A DNA stretch of 64,000 nt from an uncultured Bacteroides sp. (GCA_900755095.1 CAAEFE010000137.1:41470-105469); one strand, 5' to 3'. Positions 39,528 through 50,049 are shown, counted from the first letter of the stretch. The notes: generated by a model from the letters alone, not told the origin. Program-made: numbers and translations.

Positions 39528-42500
39528 ATGAAAAAGAACAGGCGAAAAATCCTTTCGGGGAGTCGCAAGATTCTCTTTGCTATCTTAGCAGTATTTTTTT
39601 CTCTGAGTGCATCCGCACAACAATTTACTGCATCCGGTCAGGTGCTGGATGCACAGAAAGAACCGCTTATCGGTGTAAGTGTACAGGAAAAGGGGACAAC
39701 TAACGGAGCGATAACTGATTTAGACGGTAACTTTACATTGACGGTCCGGTCCAATGCTACTTTAATATTCTCTTATGTAGGATATAAATCGCAGGAACAG
39801 AAAGCATCCCGACAGATGAAAGTTACACTTCAGGAAGACAATGAAGTACTTGAAGAAGTAGTTGTGATCGGCTATGGTTCGGTAAAACGTAAAGATGTTA
39901 CGACAGCCATTTCCACTGTGTCTACTAAAGATCTTGATGTACGTCCCATCGTTTCTGCCGGACAGGCTATTCAGGGTAAGGCAGCCGGTATCTCCGTAAT
40001 TCAGCCTAGCGGTACGCCGGGAGGAGAGATGTCTATCCGTGTGCGTGGTACTACTTCTATGAACGGAAGTAACGATCCGCTATATGTAGTGGATGGTGTT
40101 CCTGTGGATAACATTAAGTTTTTATCTCCGAATGATATTGAAAGCATGCAGATTCTGAAAGATGCCTCTTCGGCTTCTATTTATGGTTCGCGTGCTGCCA
40201 ATGGTGTAATTCTGATTACAACAAAGGCCGGAGCGACCGGAAAGGCAAAAGTATCTTTGACAGCACAGTTTGGCTTGAACAAGGTGGCGGATAAGGTAGA
40301 ATCTCTGAATGCTGCGCAGTATAAAGAGTTACAGGATGAAATCGGACTGGTATCCTTGCCTGATGGACTGCCCGACCGTACTGATTGGTTTGACGAAACA
40401 TATAAGACCGGAAAGATGCAAAATTATCAGGTAGCAGTATCTAACGGTAATGAAAAGATGAAATACTATCTTTCTGCCGGATATCTCGATGAAAAGGGAA
40501 TACTGGATATCTCTTATTACAAGCGTTATAATTTCCGGGTGAATCTTGAAAATCAGATTCGTAGCTGGTTGACAGTAAGTGCTAATATCTCCTACTCGGA
40601 CTATACCAGTAACGGAGGGGGAGCGATGGGAACAGGAGCGAATCGTGGTGGCGTTGTATTGGCTGTTATCAATACGCCGACATATGCTCCGATCTGGGAT
40701 GCTTTAAATCCGAACCAGTATTACAATAACTTCTATGGAGTTGGAAATATCACCAACCCGTTGGAGAACATGGCACGTGCAAAGAATAATAAAGATAAGG
40801 AAAACCGTTTGCTGGCATCGGGCAACGTGTTGCTTACCTTGCTGCCGGAGTTGAAGTTTAAATCAACTCTAACACTTGACCGTCGCAATGCTGTAAATAC
40901 TACTTTTCTTGATCCGATTTCTACTGCCTGGGGACGTAACCAGTATGGTGAAGCCTCCGACAACCGGAATATGAATACGGTATTGACATTCGACAATGTA
41001 TTTACTTACAATAAGAACTTCAAGAGACATGGCCTGGAGGTAATGGCAGGGTCATCGTGGACGGATTCAGACTACTCTAACAGTTGGATAAACGGTTCAC
41101 ACTACCGCAATGATCTGATACAGACCTTGAATGCCGCAAACAAGATTGCCTGGGATAATACCGGTACAGGTGCTTCTCAATGGGGAATTATGTCATTTTT
41201 CGGACGTGTAGCTTACAATTTTGATAGTAAGTACCTGTTGACGGCTAACCTGCGTGCCGACGGTTCTTCTAAGTTGCATCCTGATCATCGTTGGGGGGTA
41301 TTCCCATCGTTCTCAGCTGCTTGGCGTGTATCTTCCGAGAAGTTTATGGCTGATCTGACGTGGATTGATGATTTTAAAATACGTGGAGGCTGGGGACAGA
41401 CAGGTAATCAGTCTGGTATTGGTGACTATGCTTATTTGCAACGTTATAATATCGGTCGTATTGAATGGTTTAAGGTAGCGGCTGAAGGTGATACAACAGA
41501 TTATGCGAATGCGGTACCGACTATCAGCCAGGCCAATTTACGTACGTCTGACCTTACTTGGGAAACGACTACTCAGACCAATATTGGTCTGGACCTGACA
41601 GTATTGAATGGACGTTTGACTTTTAACATGGACTACTATTACAAGAAGACCAAGAACATGCTGATGAACGTATCACTGCCTGCCGGTGCTGCCGCAGCTA
41701 CTTCTATCGCCCGTAATGAAGGTGAAATGACTAATAAAGGTTTTGAGCTTACCATTAGTTCGAAGAACTTCCGGGGGGGAGCATTTACCTGGGATACGGA
41801 CTTCAATATTTCCTTCAACCGGAACAAATTGACGAAACTTGAATTGCAGAAAGTGTACTATGATGCCAAAACTGCGGATGTAGTCAACGATTATGTAGTG
41901 CGTAATGAGCCGGGACGTGCTTTAGGAGGCTTTTACGGATATATCAGTGACGGTGTAGATCCTGAGACTGGTGAATTAATGTATCGTGACCTGAGTGGTG
42001 ATGGTAAAATCTCGACTTCCGACCGTACTTATATCGGCGACCCGAATCCGGACTTTACTTATGGTCTGACCAACACTTTCTCATGGAAAGGATTTAATTT
42101 GAGTGTGTTTATCCAAGGCTCTTACGGAAATGATATCTTCAATGCTTCCCGTATAGAAACAGAAGGGATGTACGATGGAAAGAATCAGTCTACCAAAGTA
42201 CTGAACCGCTGGAAGATACCCGGACAGATAACCAATGTGCCGAAAGCTAATTTCAAGTTGCTGAACTCTACTTACTTTATTGAAGATGGCAGTTACCTGA
42301 GATTGAAAGACGTTTCCTTGTCGTACAACTTTAAGGGCAAATTACTGCAGAAATGGGGAATCACCCGTCTGCAACCTTACTTTACCGCTACCAATCTGCT
42401 GACATGGACAAGCTACTCCGGCATGGATCCGGAAGTAAACCAATGGGGCAACAGCGGTACGGTGCAAGGCATCGACTGGGGTACATACCCGCATTCTAGA

Positions 42501-42533
42501 TCATACGTGTTTGGTATTAATGTTGAATTCTAA
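39528..42533 (+). CDS. SusC/RagA-family TonB-dependent transporter (PUL 2, beta-1,6-glucan)
   Basis: 1001 residues. A basic leader and signal peptide (about 1-31, ...SASAQ), a carboxypeptidase-regulatory-like domain (about 35-110, GQVLDAQKEPLIGVSVQEKG), a plug (about 115-230, with EEVVVIGYGSVKRKDVT and ILKDASSASIYGSRAANGV) and a C-terminal barrel ending YVFGINVEF. Imports oligosaccharides prepared by the surface GH30 enzyme. The stop codon overlaps the first possible susD ATG by one base, so susC and susD are translationally coupled. Corresponds by order to BT_3310 of the described beta-1,6-glucan PUL (from memory). Confidence 0.95.
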   Translation: MKKNRRKILSGSRKILFAILAVFFSLSASAQQFTASGQVLDAQKEPLIGVSVQEKGTTNGAITDLDGNFTLTVRSNATLIFSYVGYKSQEQKASRQMKVTLQEDNEVLEEVVVIGYGSVKRKDVTTAISTVSTKDLDVRPIVSAGQAIQGKAAGISVIQPSGTPGGEMSIRVRGTTSMNGSNDPLYVVDGVPVDNIKFLSPNDIESMQILKDASSASIYGSRAANGVILITTKAGATGKAKVSLTAQFGLNKVADKVESLNAAQYKELQDEIGLVSLPDGLPDRTDWFDETYKTGKMQNYQVAVSNGNEKMKYYLSAGYLDEKGILDISYYKRYNFRVNLENQIRSWLTVSANISYSDYTSNGGGAMGTGANRGGVVLAVINTPTYAPIWDALNPNQYYNNFYGVGNITNPLENMARAKNNKDKENRLLASGNVLLTLLPELKFKSTLTLDRRNAVNTTFLDPISTAWGRNQYGEASDNRNMNTVLTFDNVFTYNKNFKRHGLEVMAGSSWTDSDYSNSWINGSHYRNDLIQTLNAANKIAWDNTGTGASQWGIMSFFGRVAYNFDSKYLLTANLRADGSSKLHPDHRWGVFPSFSAAWRVSSEKFMADLTWIDDFKIRGGWGQTGNQSGIGDYAYLQRYNIGRIEWFKVAAEGDTTDYANAVPTISQANLRTSDLTWETTTQTNIGLDLTVLNGRLTFNMDYYYKKTKNMLMNVSLPAGAAAATSIARNEGEMTNKGFELTISSKNFRGGAFTWDTDFNISFNRNKLTKLELQKVYYDAKTADVVNDYVVRNEPGRALGGFYGYISDGVDPETGELMYRDLSGDGKISTSDRTYIGDPNPDFTYGLTNTFSWKGFNLSVFIQGSYGNDIFNASRIETEGMYDGKNQSTKVLNRWKIPGQITNVPKANFKLLNSTYFIEDGSYLRLKDVSLSYNFKGKLLQKWGITRLQPYFTATNLLTWTSYSGMDPEVNQWGNSGTVQGIDWGTYPHSRSYVFGINVEF

Positions 42534-42547
42534 TGAAAGGAAAGACT

Positions 42548-44068
42548 ATGAAACTAAGATATATATTTTATGGACTCACTTCCGGTTTGCTGTTCGGACT
42601 TTCTTCCTGCTCACTGAATTACGATCCGATCGATACTTATTCGGATGCGACCGAAGGTGTGACGGATACCGGTACAAAGGTGGTATTTAAAGATAAAGCG
42701 GCTGTAGAAAGTCACCTGACGACTATCTACAATCAGATGCGCGACCGTCAGGAACACTGGTATGTGGACTTGTTGCTCATATCAGATTCGCATGCGGATA
42801 ATGCGTACGCAGGAACTACGGGAGCTGAGGTACTTCCGTTTGAGAACAATTCCATCGAAGGTTCCAACTCTGTGCTCGAACGTGACTGGAACCGTTATCT
42901 GGAAGACGTTGCCCGTGCCAATAAATTGATATGTAATATTGACTTGGTGACCGATAACTCTTTGACTACTGCCGAACGTGCGCAGTATAAGGCGGAAGCA
43001 ATGATATTCCGTGCCATGGTCATGTTCGATATGGTACGTCTGTGGGGGGATTTCCCGGTTATTACAACAGTAGCTGATGATATTACTTCAGAAAATATCG
43101 AAGATGTGTATGAACAATATTTCCCGGCACAAAACACAGAACTGGAAGCTTATCAGCAGATAGAGAAAGATTTGCTGGCTGCCATCCAGCATGCGCCGGA
43201 TAATACGGCAGGCAACAAAACTCTGTTTACAAAATCCGTAGCCCGTACTCTTCTTGCAAAGATCTATGCAGAGAAACCGTTGCGTGACTATTCAAAAGTA
43301 ATCCGTTACTGTGACGAGGTGAAGGCTGATGGTTTTGAGCTTGTGAAGGATTTTAGCGATTTGTTCGGCATGAATGCTGCCGGAACGGATGCAAAAGTCC
43401 GTAATACTAAAGAATCTATACTGGAAGCTCAGTTTACTCCCGGTTCGGGTAACTGGTGTACATGGATGTTCGGACGTGACCTTGTAAACTGGAATAATAA
43501 CTTCACTTGGGCAAAATGGGTAACTCCGTCACGTGATTTGATCAATGCTTTCAAGAAAGAAGGAGATCAGATTCGCTTTCAGGAATCCGTAGTTTACTAT
43601 GATTGTAATTGGAGCAACTATTATCCGTCGGACAATTATCCTTTCATGTACAAATGCCGTTCGGCTAATAGCAGCATTATTAAATACCGCTATGCTGATG
43701 TGCTGTTATTGAAGGCAGAAGCATTGATCATGCAGGATACGCCGGATCTGGAAGCGGCAGCTAAGATCATCGACGAAGTACGTGAACGTGCCGGATTGGG
43801 CGAATTGTCTTCATCCGTACGTAAAGACCGGGATGCGATGATTACCGCATTGCTCAACGAACGTCGGCTGGAACTGGCATTCGAAGGACAACGCTGGTTT
43901 GATCTGGTTCGTCTGGATAAGGTAGAAGAGGTGATGAACGCCGTATATGCGAAAGATTCAGGTCGCAAGTCACAGGTTTACGCCTTTGATAAGAACTCTT
44001 ATCGCCTGCCTATCCCACAATCGGTAATCGATGCCAATGACAAGATTGAACAGAACCCCGGATATTGA
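42548..44068 (+). CDS. SusD-family glycan-binding lipoprotein (PUL 2)
   Basis: 506 residues from the ATG at 42548, which is preceded by a purine-rich GAAAGGAAAG and opens a lipoprotein signal with lipobox LSSC, Cys21. An upstream ATG at 42533 overlaps the susC stop and may also serve. SusD hallmarks: YKAEAMIFRAMVMFDMVRLW (about 141-160) in the TPR region, and YRYADVLLLKAEALI plus NERRLELAFEGQRWFDLVRL near the C-terminus. Partner of the SusC upstream. Expected to bind beta-1,6-glucan chains on the cell surface. Confidence 0.94.
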   Translation: MKLRYIFYGLTSGLLFGLSSCSLNYDPIDTYSDATEGVTDTGTKVVFKDKAAVESHLTTIYNQMRDRQEHWYVDLLLISDSHADNAYAGTTGAEVLPFENNSIEGSNSVLERDWNRYLEDVARANKLICNIDLVTDNSLTTAERAQYKAEAMIFRAMVMFDMVRLWGDFPVITTVADDITSENIEDVYEQYFPAQNTELEAYQQIEKDLLAAIQHAPDNTAGNKTLFTKSVARTLLAKIYAEKPLRDYSKVIRYCDEVKADGFELVKDFSDLFGMNAAGTDAKVRNTKESILEAQFTPGSGNWCTWMFGRDLVNWNNNFTWAKWVTPSRDLINAFKKEGDQIRFQESVVYYDCNWSNYYPSDNYPFMYKCRSANSSIIKYRYADVLLLKAEALIMQDTPDLEAAAKIIDEVRERAGLGELSSSVRKDRDAMITALLNERRLELAFEGQRWFDLVRLDKVEEVMNAVYAKDSGRKSQVYAFDKNSYRLPIPQSVIDANDKIEQNPGY

Positions 44069-44126
44069 TAGAGCCGGAGATAACATCGCTTATAATGTAT
44101 TTAAATAGAAAAAGAAACTAACGATT

Positions 44127-45617
44127 ATGATAAACATGAGAAATATAGCACTGACCTTTTTAGGATGCTTCACCATATTAGCGGCTTGTAGTAATAGTGA
44201 TGATGCGGAAAAACCGGTAGTACCTGTCCCCACCGGAGATGTAGCCATTTATACGACAACCAGCAGTCTGACCCGTGATTTGGCCCGTGACGCGGTTAAC
44301 TTCAGCCCGAAAGACAATCTGGCTCCGACCACAATAACTTTGAATCCTGCGGAACAGTACCAGACGATGGATGGTTTCGGAGCAGCTATCACAGGTTCTA
44401 CCTGTTACAACCTGTTATTGATGAAACCGGCTGACCGTCATGCTTTCCTGACGGAAACATTCTCCGACAAAGATGGTTTCGGATTCAGTTACATCCGTAT
44501 TTCCATCGGTTGTTCGGACTTCTCGTTAAGCGAATATACCTGCTGTGATACAAAAGGGATCGAAAACTTTGCTTTGCAGAGCGAAGAAAAGGACTATATC
44601 CTTCCGATCCTGAAAGAGATTCTGGCCATTAACCCTTCTATCAAGGTAATTGCCGCTCCTTGGACCTGTCCGAAATGGATGAAAGTGAAAAGCCTGACAG
44701 ACCGTACACCATTGGATTCGTGGACGAACGGACAATTGAACCCGGATTATTATCAGGATTATGCTACTTATTTTGTGAAATGGATACAGGCATTTAAAGC
44801 CGAAGGCATTGACATTTATGCAGTAACTCCGCAAAATGAACCTTTGAACCGTGGCAACTCCGCTTCGCTCTATATGGAATGGGAAGAACAAAGAGACTTC
44901 GTGAAAACAGCGCTCGGTCCTCAGATGAAAGCTGCCAGACTGTCTACCAAGATTTATGCTTTCGACCATAACTACAATTATGACAATATCGAATCGCAGA
45001 AGAACTATCCGGGCAAGATTTACGAAGATGCTGCTGCTTCTCAGTATCTGGCAGGTGCTGCTTACCATAACTATGGCGGCAACCGTGAAGAATTGCTGAA
45101 TATACATCAGGCATATCCTGAGAAAGAACTTCTGTTTACAGAAACTTCTATCGGCACATGGAACAGCGGACGTGACTTGTCGAAGCGTCTGATGGAAGAT
45201 ATGGAAGAGGTAGCATTGGGAACAATCAATAATTGGTGTAAGGGCGTAATTGTCTGGAATCTGATGCTCGATAACGACCGTGGTCCGAATCGTGAAGGTG
45301 GTTGTCAGACTTGCTATGGTGCGGTAGATATCAATAACAGTGATTATAAGACAATCATACGTAACTCTCACTACTATATCATTGCTCATCTTTCAAGTGT
45401 TGTGAAGCCGGGAGCTGTGCGTATCGCCACTACCGGTTATACGGACAACGGTATTACCTGTTCTGCTTTCGAAAATACGGACGGAACGTATGCCTTTGTT
45501 CTGATAAACAACAATGAGAAGTCGAAGAAGATAACTGTCAGCGACGGCCAACGTCATTTTGCTTATGACGTTCCCGGTAAATCAGTAACTTCATACCGTT
45601 GGGCAAAGTCAAAGTAA
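44127..45617 (+). CDS. GH30 subfamily 3 endo-beta-1,6-glucanase lipoprotein
   Basis: 496 residues. Lipobox LAAC with Cys21 suggests a surface anchor; an ATG three codons in is an alternative start. GH30 layout: TIM barrel (about 60-400) with a side beta-structure from both termini. Acid/base Glu238 in VTPQNEPLN and nucleophile Glu339 in LLFTETSIGTW are in the right strands. FGAAITGSTCYNLL and VIVWNLMLDNDRGPN are further family features. Expected to cut beta-1,6-glucan (pustulan, yeast wall glucan) internally at the surface. Corresponds in position to BT_3312, described as the endo-glucanase of this locus (from memory). Confidence 0.92.
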   Translation: MINMRNIALTFLGCFTILAACSNSDDAEKPVVPVPTGDVAIYTTTSSLTRDLARDAVNFSPKDNLAPTTITLNPAEQYQTMDGFGAAITGSTCYNLLLMKPADRHAFLTETFSDKDGFGFSYIRISIGCSDFSLSEYTCCDTKGIENFALQSEEKDYILPILKEILAINPSIKVIAAPWTCPKWMKVKSLTDRTPLDSWTNGQLNPDYYQDYATYFVKWIQAFKAEGIDIYAVTPQNEPLNRGNSASLYMEWEEQRDFVKTALGPQMKAARLSTKIYAFDHNYNYDNIESQKNYPGKIYEDAAASQYLAGAAYHNYGGNREELLNIHQAYPEKELLFTETSIGTWNSGRDLSKRLMEDMEEVALGTINNWCKGVIVWNLMLDNDRGPNREGGCQTCYGAVDINNSDYKTIIRNSHYYIIAHLSSVVKPGAVRIATTGYTDNGITCSAFENTDGTYAFVLINNNEKSKKITVSDGQRHFAYDVPGKSVTSYRWAKSK

Positions 45618-45639
45618 GAACCTTAAAAGTATAAAGACA

Positions 45640-47643
45640 ATGAAAAAAAGTATCTATATAACATTGGCATTGGCGGGAATCTTATCCATGAATTCCTGTA
45701 ATGATGACGAGTTCCTTCCCGGTAATCCGAGTATGGAGATCAAGGCGGAGAATGCGGATGCCCTTTTCGGCGACAGCCTTCCGTTTACGATCAAGGCTTC
45801 GGATGTAGACGTTCCTCTTTCTACTTTGAAAGCGCAGCTTTTCTATGGAGAAGAACAGGTATCTGAAACGGTGATCCGAACAAAGACAAGTGGAAGCGAC
45901 TATACCGGAAAGATTTATATTCCTTATTATGCTAATATTCCTAACGGAAAGGCGACATTGAAGTATATCCTTCAGAATATTCACTTTACTACGACGGAAC
46001 AGGAAACGGAACTTACGTTGGCACGCCCGGACTTTCCTTATCTGACCTTGGTAGATGAAGAAGGACAGGAGTACCGGATGGACAGGCAATCGATGTATCA
46101 TTATAGCGTATCGGGAGACTTTTCGCAGAAGATGAAAGCGTATATCAAAACTCCGAAAGTAGGGGAGCACGGTAACGAGCTAACTTTTGGCTGGGAAGAC
46201 AATACGATTGCAGTAGGCTCTACTACGTCTATCCCGTTCTCCAATACAGAGCCGGGCAATTATACGATTCAGTTTAATACTTTCAACTATGAAGCGAGTC
46301 CGTTTGCCAAATTATTGTTGAACGGAAAAGAAATGGAACTGGTAGAAAACGATGTATATGCTGTTAAATTGTCGTTAAAGCAGAATGACATTCTGACGTT
46401 CGAAGGAGTGCCTGCTTATGATGAATGGTGGATTGATCCGGACTTCTTTGAAAAGCAGGAGGATGGAACACTGAAGTTCCTGCCGATTGACGGAAGCTAT
46501 CAGATTACAGCAAACGGTAAGAGACAGTACTTCTCTGTCATAGCTTTAAAAGACGGTGAAGCAGCTAAATTGCAGGATGACGGAACAGGAGCTATCTGGG
46601 CTATCGGAAATGGAATTGGCAAGCCGTCGGTATCTTTGTACGAAGTGGGATGGACGCCGGAGAATGGTTTGTGTATGCCGCAACTTACGGCAAAGAAGTA
46701 TCAGCTTACGTTTACTGCCGGTGTGACTATGAAAACAAGTGATATTGACTTTAAATTCTTCCACATAAACAAGTGGGATAATGGTGAATTTAAGGGAGAT
46801 GCCATCTCTACTACAAGCGACCTTGTTGAAATAACAGAGTCGGGTAACTTGAAGTTGCAGGAAGGTCAGAAATTTGAGAGAGGTGGTGTTTATAAGTTTA
46901 CGGTAGATGTAACGAAAGGTAATACCAAAGCAGTACTGACTGTAGAGAAAGTAGGACAGGTAGACTTGCCGCGACCGGACATTACAATCAATGGAATGAA
47001 GCTGGAAGAAGGCAGTTCCGATATGTATCAATTGCAGATGTCTTTGACGCAGAACCAGACACTCGAAATAGGTGGCATCGAAGATCTAAATGATTGGTAT
47101 GTTGATCCGGATTATCTGGTGAAGACCGGAGATAATCACTTGAAGTTCTTGCCGGTTGCCGGTAGCTACAGGGTGATGGTAAATGCTACACGTAAATACT
47201 TTGCAGTAGTACGTATGAATGGCAATAGTGAAGCCGGACTGGATGCTGACGGGCATGGTGCCGTATGGTTGTTGGGCTATGGTATGGGCTCTCCGTCTAT
47301 TAAGGACGAATTTAACTGGGACTTTTCGACTGCTTATTGTGTGGCGGAAATCAGTCCGAAAGTTTATCAGTTTACTGGGAAGACTGGTGCTGAAGGCAGT
47401 ACGGTTATCGGTGAACGCATACGATACGATTATATCAGTGTTAAATATCTGGGTGGAAAGTCTTGGGATCAGCAATTTCATCAAAAGAACCTGCAAATGG
47501 ATCAGGCTACCCGGAACTTATTCAATGTTGATGAGGAAAATCTTGTATTGGCCTCTCCGTTGGAACAGGGAGTTACTTATGTGTTTACGTTAGATTTCAC
47601 TCAGGGGATAGATAAAGGAATTCTTTCTGTTGTGAAGAAGTAA
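45640..47643 (+). CDS. Surface glycan-binding lipoprotein with internal duplication (PUL 2)
   Basis: 667 residues. Lipobox NSC with Cys20. An N-terminal Ig-like domain (about 30-135) is followed by two copies of a SusE/SusF-like module. Copy 1 contains EWWIDPDFFEKQEDGTLKFL with GSYQITANGKRQYFSVI (about 260-310); copy 2 contains DWYVDPDYLVKTGDNHLKFL with GSYRVMVNATRKYFAVV (about 485-530). A GAIWAIGNGIG/GAVWLLGYGMG pair follows each. Duplicated lectin-like modules raise avidity for polysaccharide. No catalytic motif. It lies between GH30 and GH3 at the position of BT_3313, described as the surface glycan-binding protein (from memory). Confidence 0.85.
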   Translation: MKKSIYITLALAGILSMNSCNDDEFLPGNPSMEIKAENADALFGDSLPFTIKASDVDVPLSTLKAQLFYGEEQVSETVIRTKTSGSDYTGKIYIPYYANIPNGKATLKYILQNIHFTTTEQETELTLARPDFPYLTLVDEEGQEYRMDRQSMYHYSVSGDFSQKMKAYIKTPKVGEHGNELTFGWEDNTIAVGSTTSIPFSNTEPGNYTIQFNTFNYEASPFAKLLLNGKEMELVENDVYAVKLSLKQNDILTFEGVPAYDEWWIDPDFFEKQEDGTLKFLPIDGSYQITANGKRQYFSVIALKDGEAAKLQDDGTGAIWAIGNGIGKPSVSLYEVGWTPENGLCMPQLTAKKYQLTFTAGVTMKTSDIDFKFFHINKWDNGEFKGDAISTTSDLVEITESGNLKLQEGQKFERGGVYKFTVDVTKGNTKAVLTVEKVGQVDLPRPDITINGMKLEEGSSDMYQLQMSLTQNQTLEIGGIEDLNDWYVDPDYLVKTGDNHLKFLPVAGSYRVMVNATRKYFAVVRMNGNSEAGLDADGHGAVWLLGYGMGSPSIKDEFNWDFSTAYCVAEISPKVYQFTGKTGAEGSTVIGERIRYDYISVKYLGGKSWDQQFHQKNLQMDQATRNLFNVDEENLVLASPLEQGVTYVFTLDFTQGIDKGILSVVKK

Positions 47644-47660
47644 AAATACAGAAATCATTT

Positions 47661-49955
47661 ATGAACATGAAATTTAAAGCAACGTTACTTGGCTTGTCTA
47701 TAGCCGCCGTTTTACCGACTATGAATATGGCGCAGACACCAGTATATCTGGACACGAGCAAGCCTATCGAAGAACGGGTGAAAGATGCGCTGAGCCGTAT
47801 GACACTTGAAGAGAAGGTGAAGATGACTCATGCGCAGTCTAAATTTAGTTCACCGGGAGTCCCCCGCTTAGGGATTCCCGAAGTATGGGCAACCGATGGC
47901 CCTCACGGCATCCGTCCCGAAGTATTATGGGATGAGTGGGATCAGGCAGGATGGACAAACGATTCCTGTATAGCCTATCCTGCATTGACTTGCCTTTCTG
48001 CAACATGGAATCCCGAAATGTCTTACCTTTATGGGAAGAGCATTGGCGAAGAAGCCCGTTACCGGAAAAAAGATATTCTCCTGGGGCCCGGTGTCAACAT
48101 CTACCGCACCCCGTTGAATGGGCGTAATTTTGAATATATGGGCGAAGATCCGTACCTGTCTTCCATGATGGTAGTTCCTTATATTAAGGGAGTACAGGAA
48201 AACGGTGTTGCTGCTTGTGTGAAGCATTACGCATTAAACAATCAGGAGTTCAACCGTCACACCACCAATGTTCATTTGAGCGACCGTGCTCTTTATGAGA
48301 TTTATCTTCCGGCTTTCAAAGCGGCCGTTCAGGAAGGTGGTGCTTGGGCGATAATGGGAGCTTACAACCTTTATTCGTTTAGTGAAGATACCGACTCCGG
48401 TAAGCTCTATAAGACTCAGCATGCGTGCCATAATAAGCGATTGCTGCAAGATATTCTGCGTAAGGAATGGGGCTTTGATGGTGTCGTCGTTTCAGATTGG
48501 GGCGGAGTACATGATACTTTCCAGGCCATTTCGAATGGTCTGGACATGGAGTTCGGTTCATGGACAAACGGACTTTCTGCCGGGACAAGGAATGCTTATG
48601 ACAATTACTATTTGGCGCATCCTTACCTGAAACTGATCCAGGAGGGCACAGTTGGAACCAAAGAACTGGACGAAAAAGTGAGTAATATCCTCCGTCTGAT
48701 CTTCCGCACTTCGATGAACCCGTATAAACCTTTCGGTTCTCTGGCTTCGCCCGAGCATGGACAAGCCGGACGAAAAATCGGTGAAGAAGGAATTGTACTG
48801 TTACAGAATAAGGATAATGTATTGCCTATTGACTTGAAGAAAGCCAGGAAGATTGCTGTTATCGGTGAAAACGCCATTAAGATGATGACTGTAGGGGGTG
48901 GTAGTTCTTCTCTGAAAGTGAAATATGAGATATCTCCTTTGGACGGTTTGAAGAACCGCGTAGGTTCACAGGCGGAAGTTTTGTATGCCCGTGGATACGT
49001 TGGTGACCCGACAGGGGAATATAATGGAGTACAGACCGGACAGGATTTGAAAGACGACCGTTCGGAGGATGAACTTCTTGCTGAGGCTGTAGAAGTGTCT
49101 AAAGATGCGGATTACGTAATTTTCTTCGGTGGACTGAACAAGAGCAATCATCAGGATTGCGAAGATTCGGACCGTGCATCCCTTGGATTGCCGTATGCGC
49201 AGGACAGGGTGATTGGCGAGTTGGCAAAAGTAAATAAGAACTTGATTGTCGTAAACATCTCCGGTAATGCGGTTGCCATGCCTTGGGTAAATGAAGTGCC
49301 CGCTATTGTTCAGGGTTGGTTCTTAGGTTCGGAAGCCGGAACAGCTCTTGCTTCGGTACTGCTAGGAGATGCTAATCCGTCGGGGAAACTTCCTTTTACT
49401 TTTCCTGCAAGACTGGAAGACGTAGGCGCACATAAACTGGGTGAATATCCGGGGAATAAAGAAGAGCTGGCACACTCCAAGAACAATGGTGATACCATAA
49501 ACGAAATCTATCGTGAAGATATTTTTGTTGGCTATCGCTGGGCAGACAAAGAAAAGATCAAACCGCTTTTCCCGTTCGGACATGGATTGAGCTATACTAC
49601 TTTCGCTTACGGGAAACCTTCGGCTGACAAAAAGGTGATGACTGCCGATGATACCATCTCTTTCACGATCAACGTAAAGAATACAGGTACTCGTGAAGGT
49701 CAGGAAGTTATCCAGCTTTATATCAGCGATAAGAAATCTTCTCTGCCTCGTCCGGTCAAGGAACTGAAAGGCTTCAAGAAAGTAAAACTGGCTCCGGGTG
49801 AGGAGAAGGCTGTAACGCTGACGATTGATAAAAAAGCCCTGAGCTTCTTCGATGATGTCAAACACGAGTGGATGGCAGAACCGGGTAAGTTTGAAGCAGT
49901 CATCGGAACATCATCCAGAGACATTAAAGGAATTGTACCATTTGAGTTGAGATAG
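47661..49955 (+). CDS. GH3 beta-glucosidase (PUL 2)
   Basis: 764 residues with a signal peptide (about 1-24, ...NMAQ), so periplasmic. Domain 1 is a TIM barrel (about 30-345) with the nucleophile motif VVVSDWGGVHDTF, Asp279, and the substrate-binding KHYALNNQE. Domain 2 is the alpha/beta sandwich (about 375-600) that should supply the acid/base Glu. A C-terminal fibronectin-III-like domain follows (about 655-760). The enzyme should release glucose from the short beta-1,6-gluco-oligosaccharides imported by SusCD. Last gene of the operon, followed by a strong terminator. Matches the BT_3314 position. Confidence 0.94.
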   Translation: MNMKFKATLLGLSIAAVLPTMNMAQTPVYLDTSKPIEERVKDALSRMTLEEKVKMTHAQSKFSSPGVPRLGIPEVWATDGPHGIRPEVLWDEWDQAGWTNDSCIAYPALTCLSATWNPEMSYLYGKSIGEEARYRKKDILLGPGVNIYRTPLNGRNFEYMGEDPYLSSMMVVPYIKGVQENGVAACVKHYALNNQEFNRHTTNVHLSDRALYEIYLPAFKAAVQEGGAWAIMGAYNLYSFSEDTDSGKLYKTQHACHNKRLLQDILRKEWGFDGVVVSDWGGVHDTFQAISNGLDMEFGSWTNGLSAGTRNAYDNYYLAHPYLKLIQEGTVGTKELDEKVSNILRLIFRTSMNPYKPFGSLASPEHGQAGRKIGEEGIVLLQNKDNVLPIDLKKARKIAVIGENAIKMMTVGGGSSSLKVKYEISPLDGLKNRVGSQAEVLYARGYVGDPTGEYNGVQTGQDLKDDRSEDELLAEAVEVSKDADYVIFFGGLNKSNHQDCEDSDRASLGLPYAQDRVIGELAKVNKNLIVVNISGNAVAMPWVNEVPAIVQGWFLGSEAGTALASVLLGDANPSGKLPFTFPARLEDVGAHKLGEYPGNKEELAHSKNNGDTINEIYREDIFVGYRWADKEKIKPLFPFGHGLSYTTFAYGKPSADKKVMTADDTISFTINVKNTGTREGQEVIQLYISDKKSSLPRPVKELKGFKKVKLAPGEEKAVTLTIDKKALSFFDDVKHEWMAEPGKFEAVIGTSSRDIKGIVPFELR

Positions 49956-50004
49956 GTATCCGTTTGGTAAAACTGGGGTCCTTCCCCGGTAAAACAGATT
50001 GCTG

Positions 50005-50049
50005 GGAGAATGTTGTTATCTTATAAAAGAGAGAGTCACAACATTCTCC
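50005..50049 (+). terminator. Rho-independent terminator of PUL 2
   Basis: GGAGAATGTTGT (50005-50016) pairs perfectly with ACAACATTCTCC (50038-50049), followed by TTTTTC. Confidence 0.9.

Noticed and set aside
44526..45389. 287-codon open frame antisense to the GH30 gene
   Set aside because: A frame shadow: the sense gene has intact catalytic motifs, and the antisense product is Ile/Val-rich with no domain.
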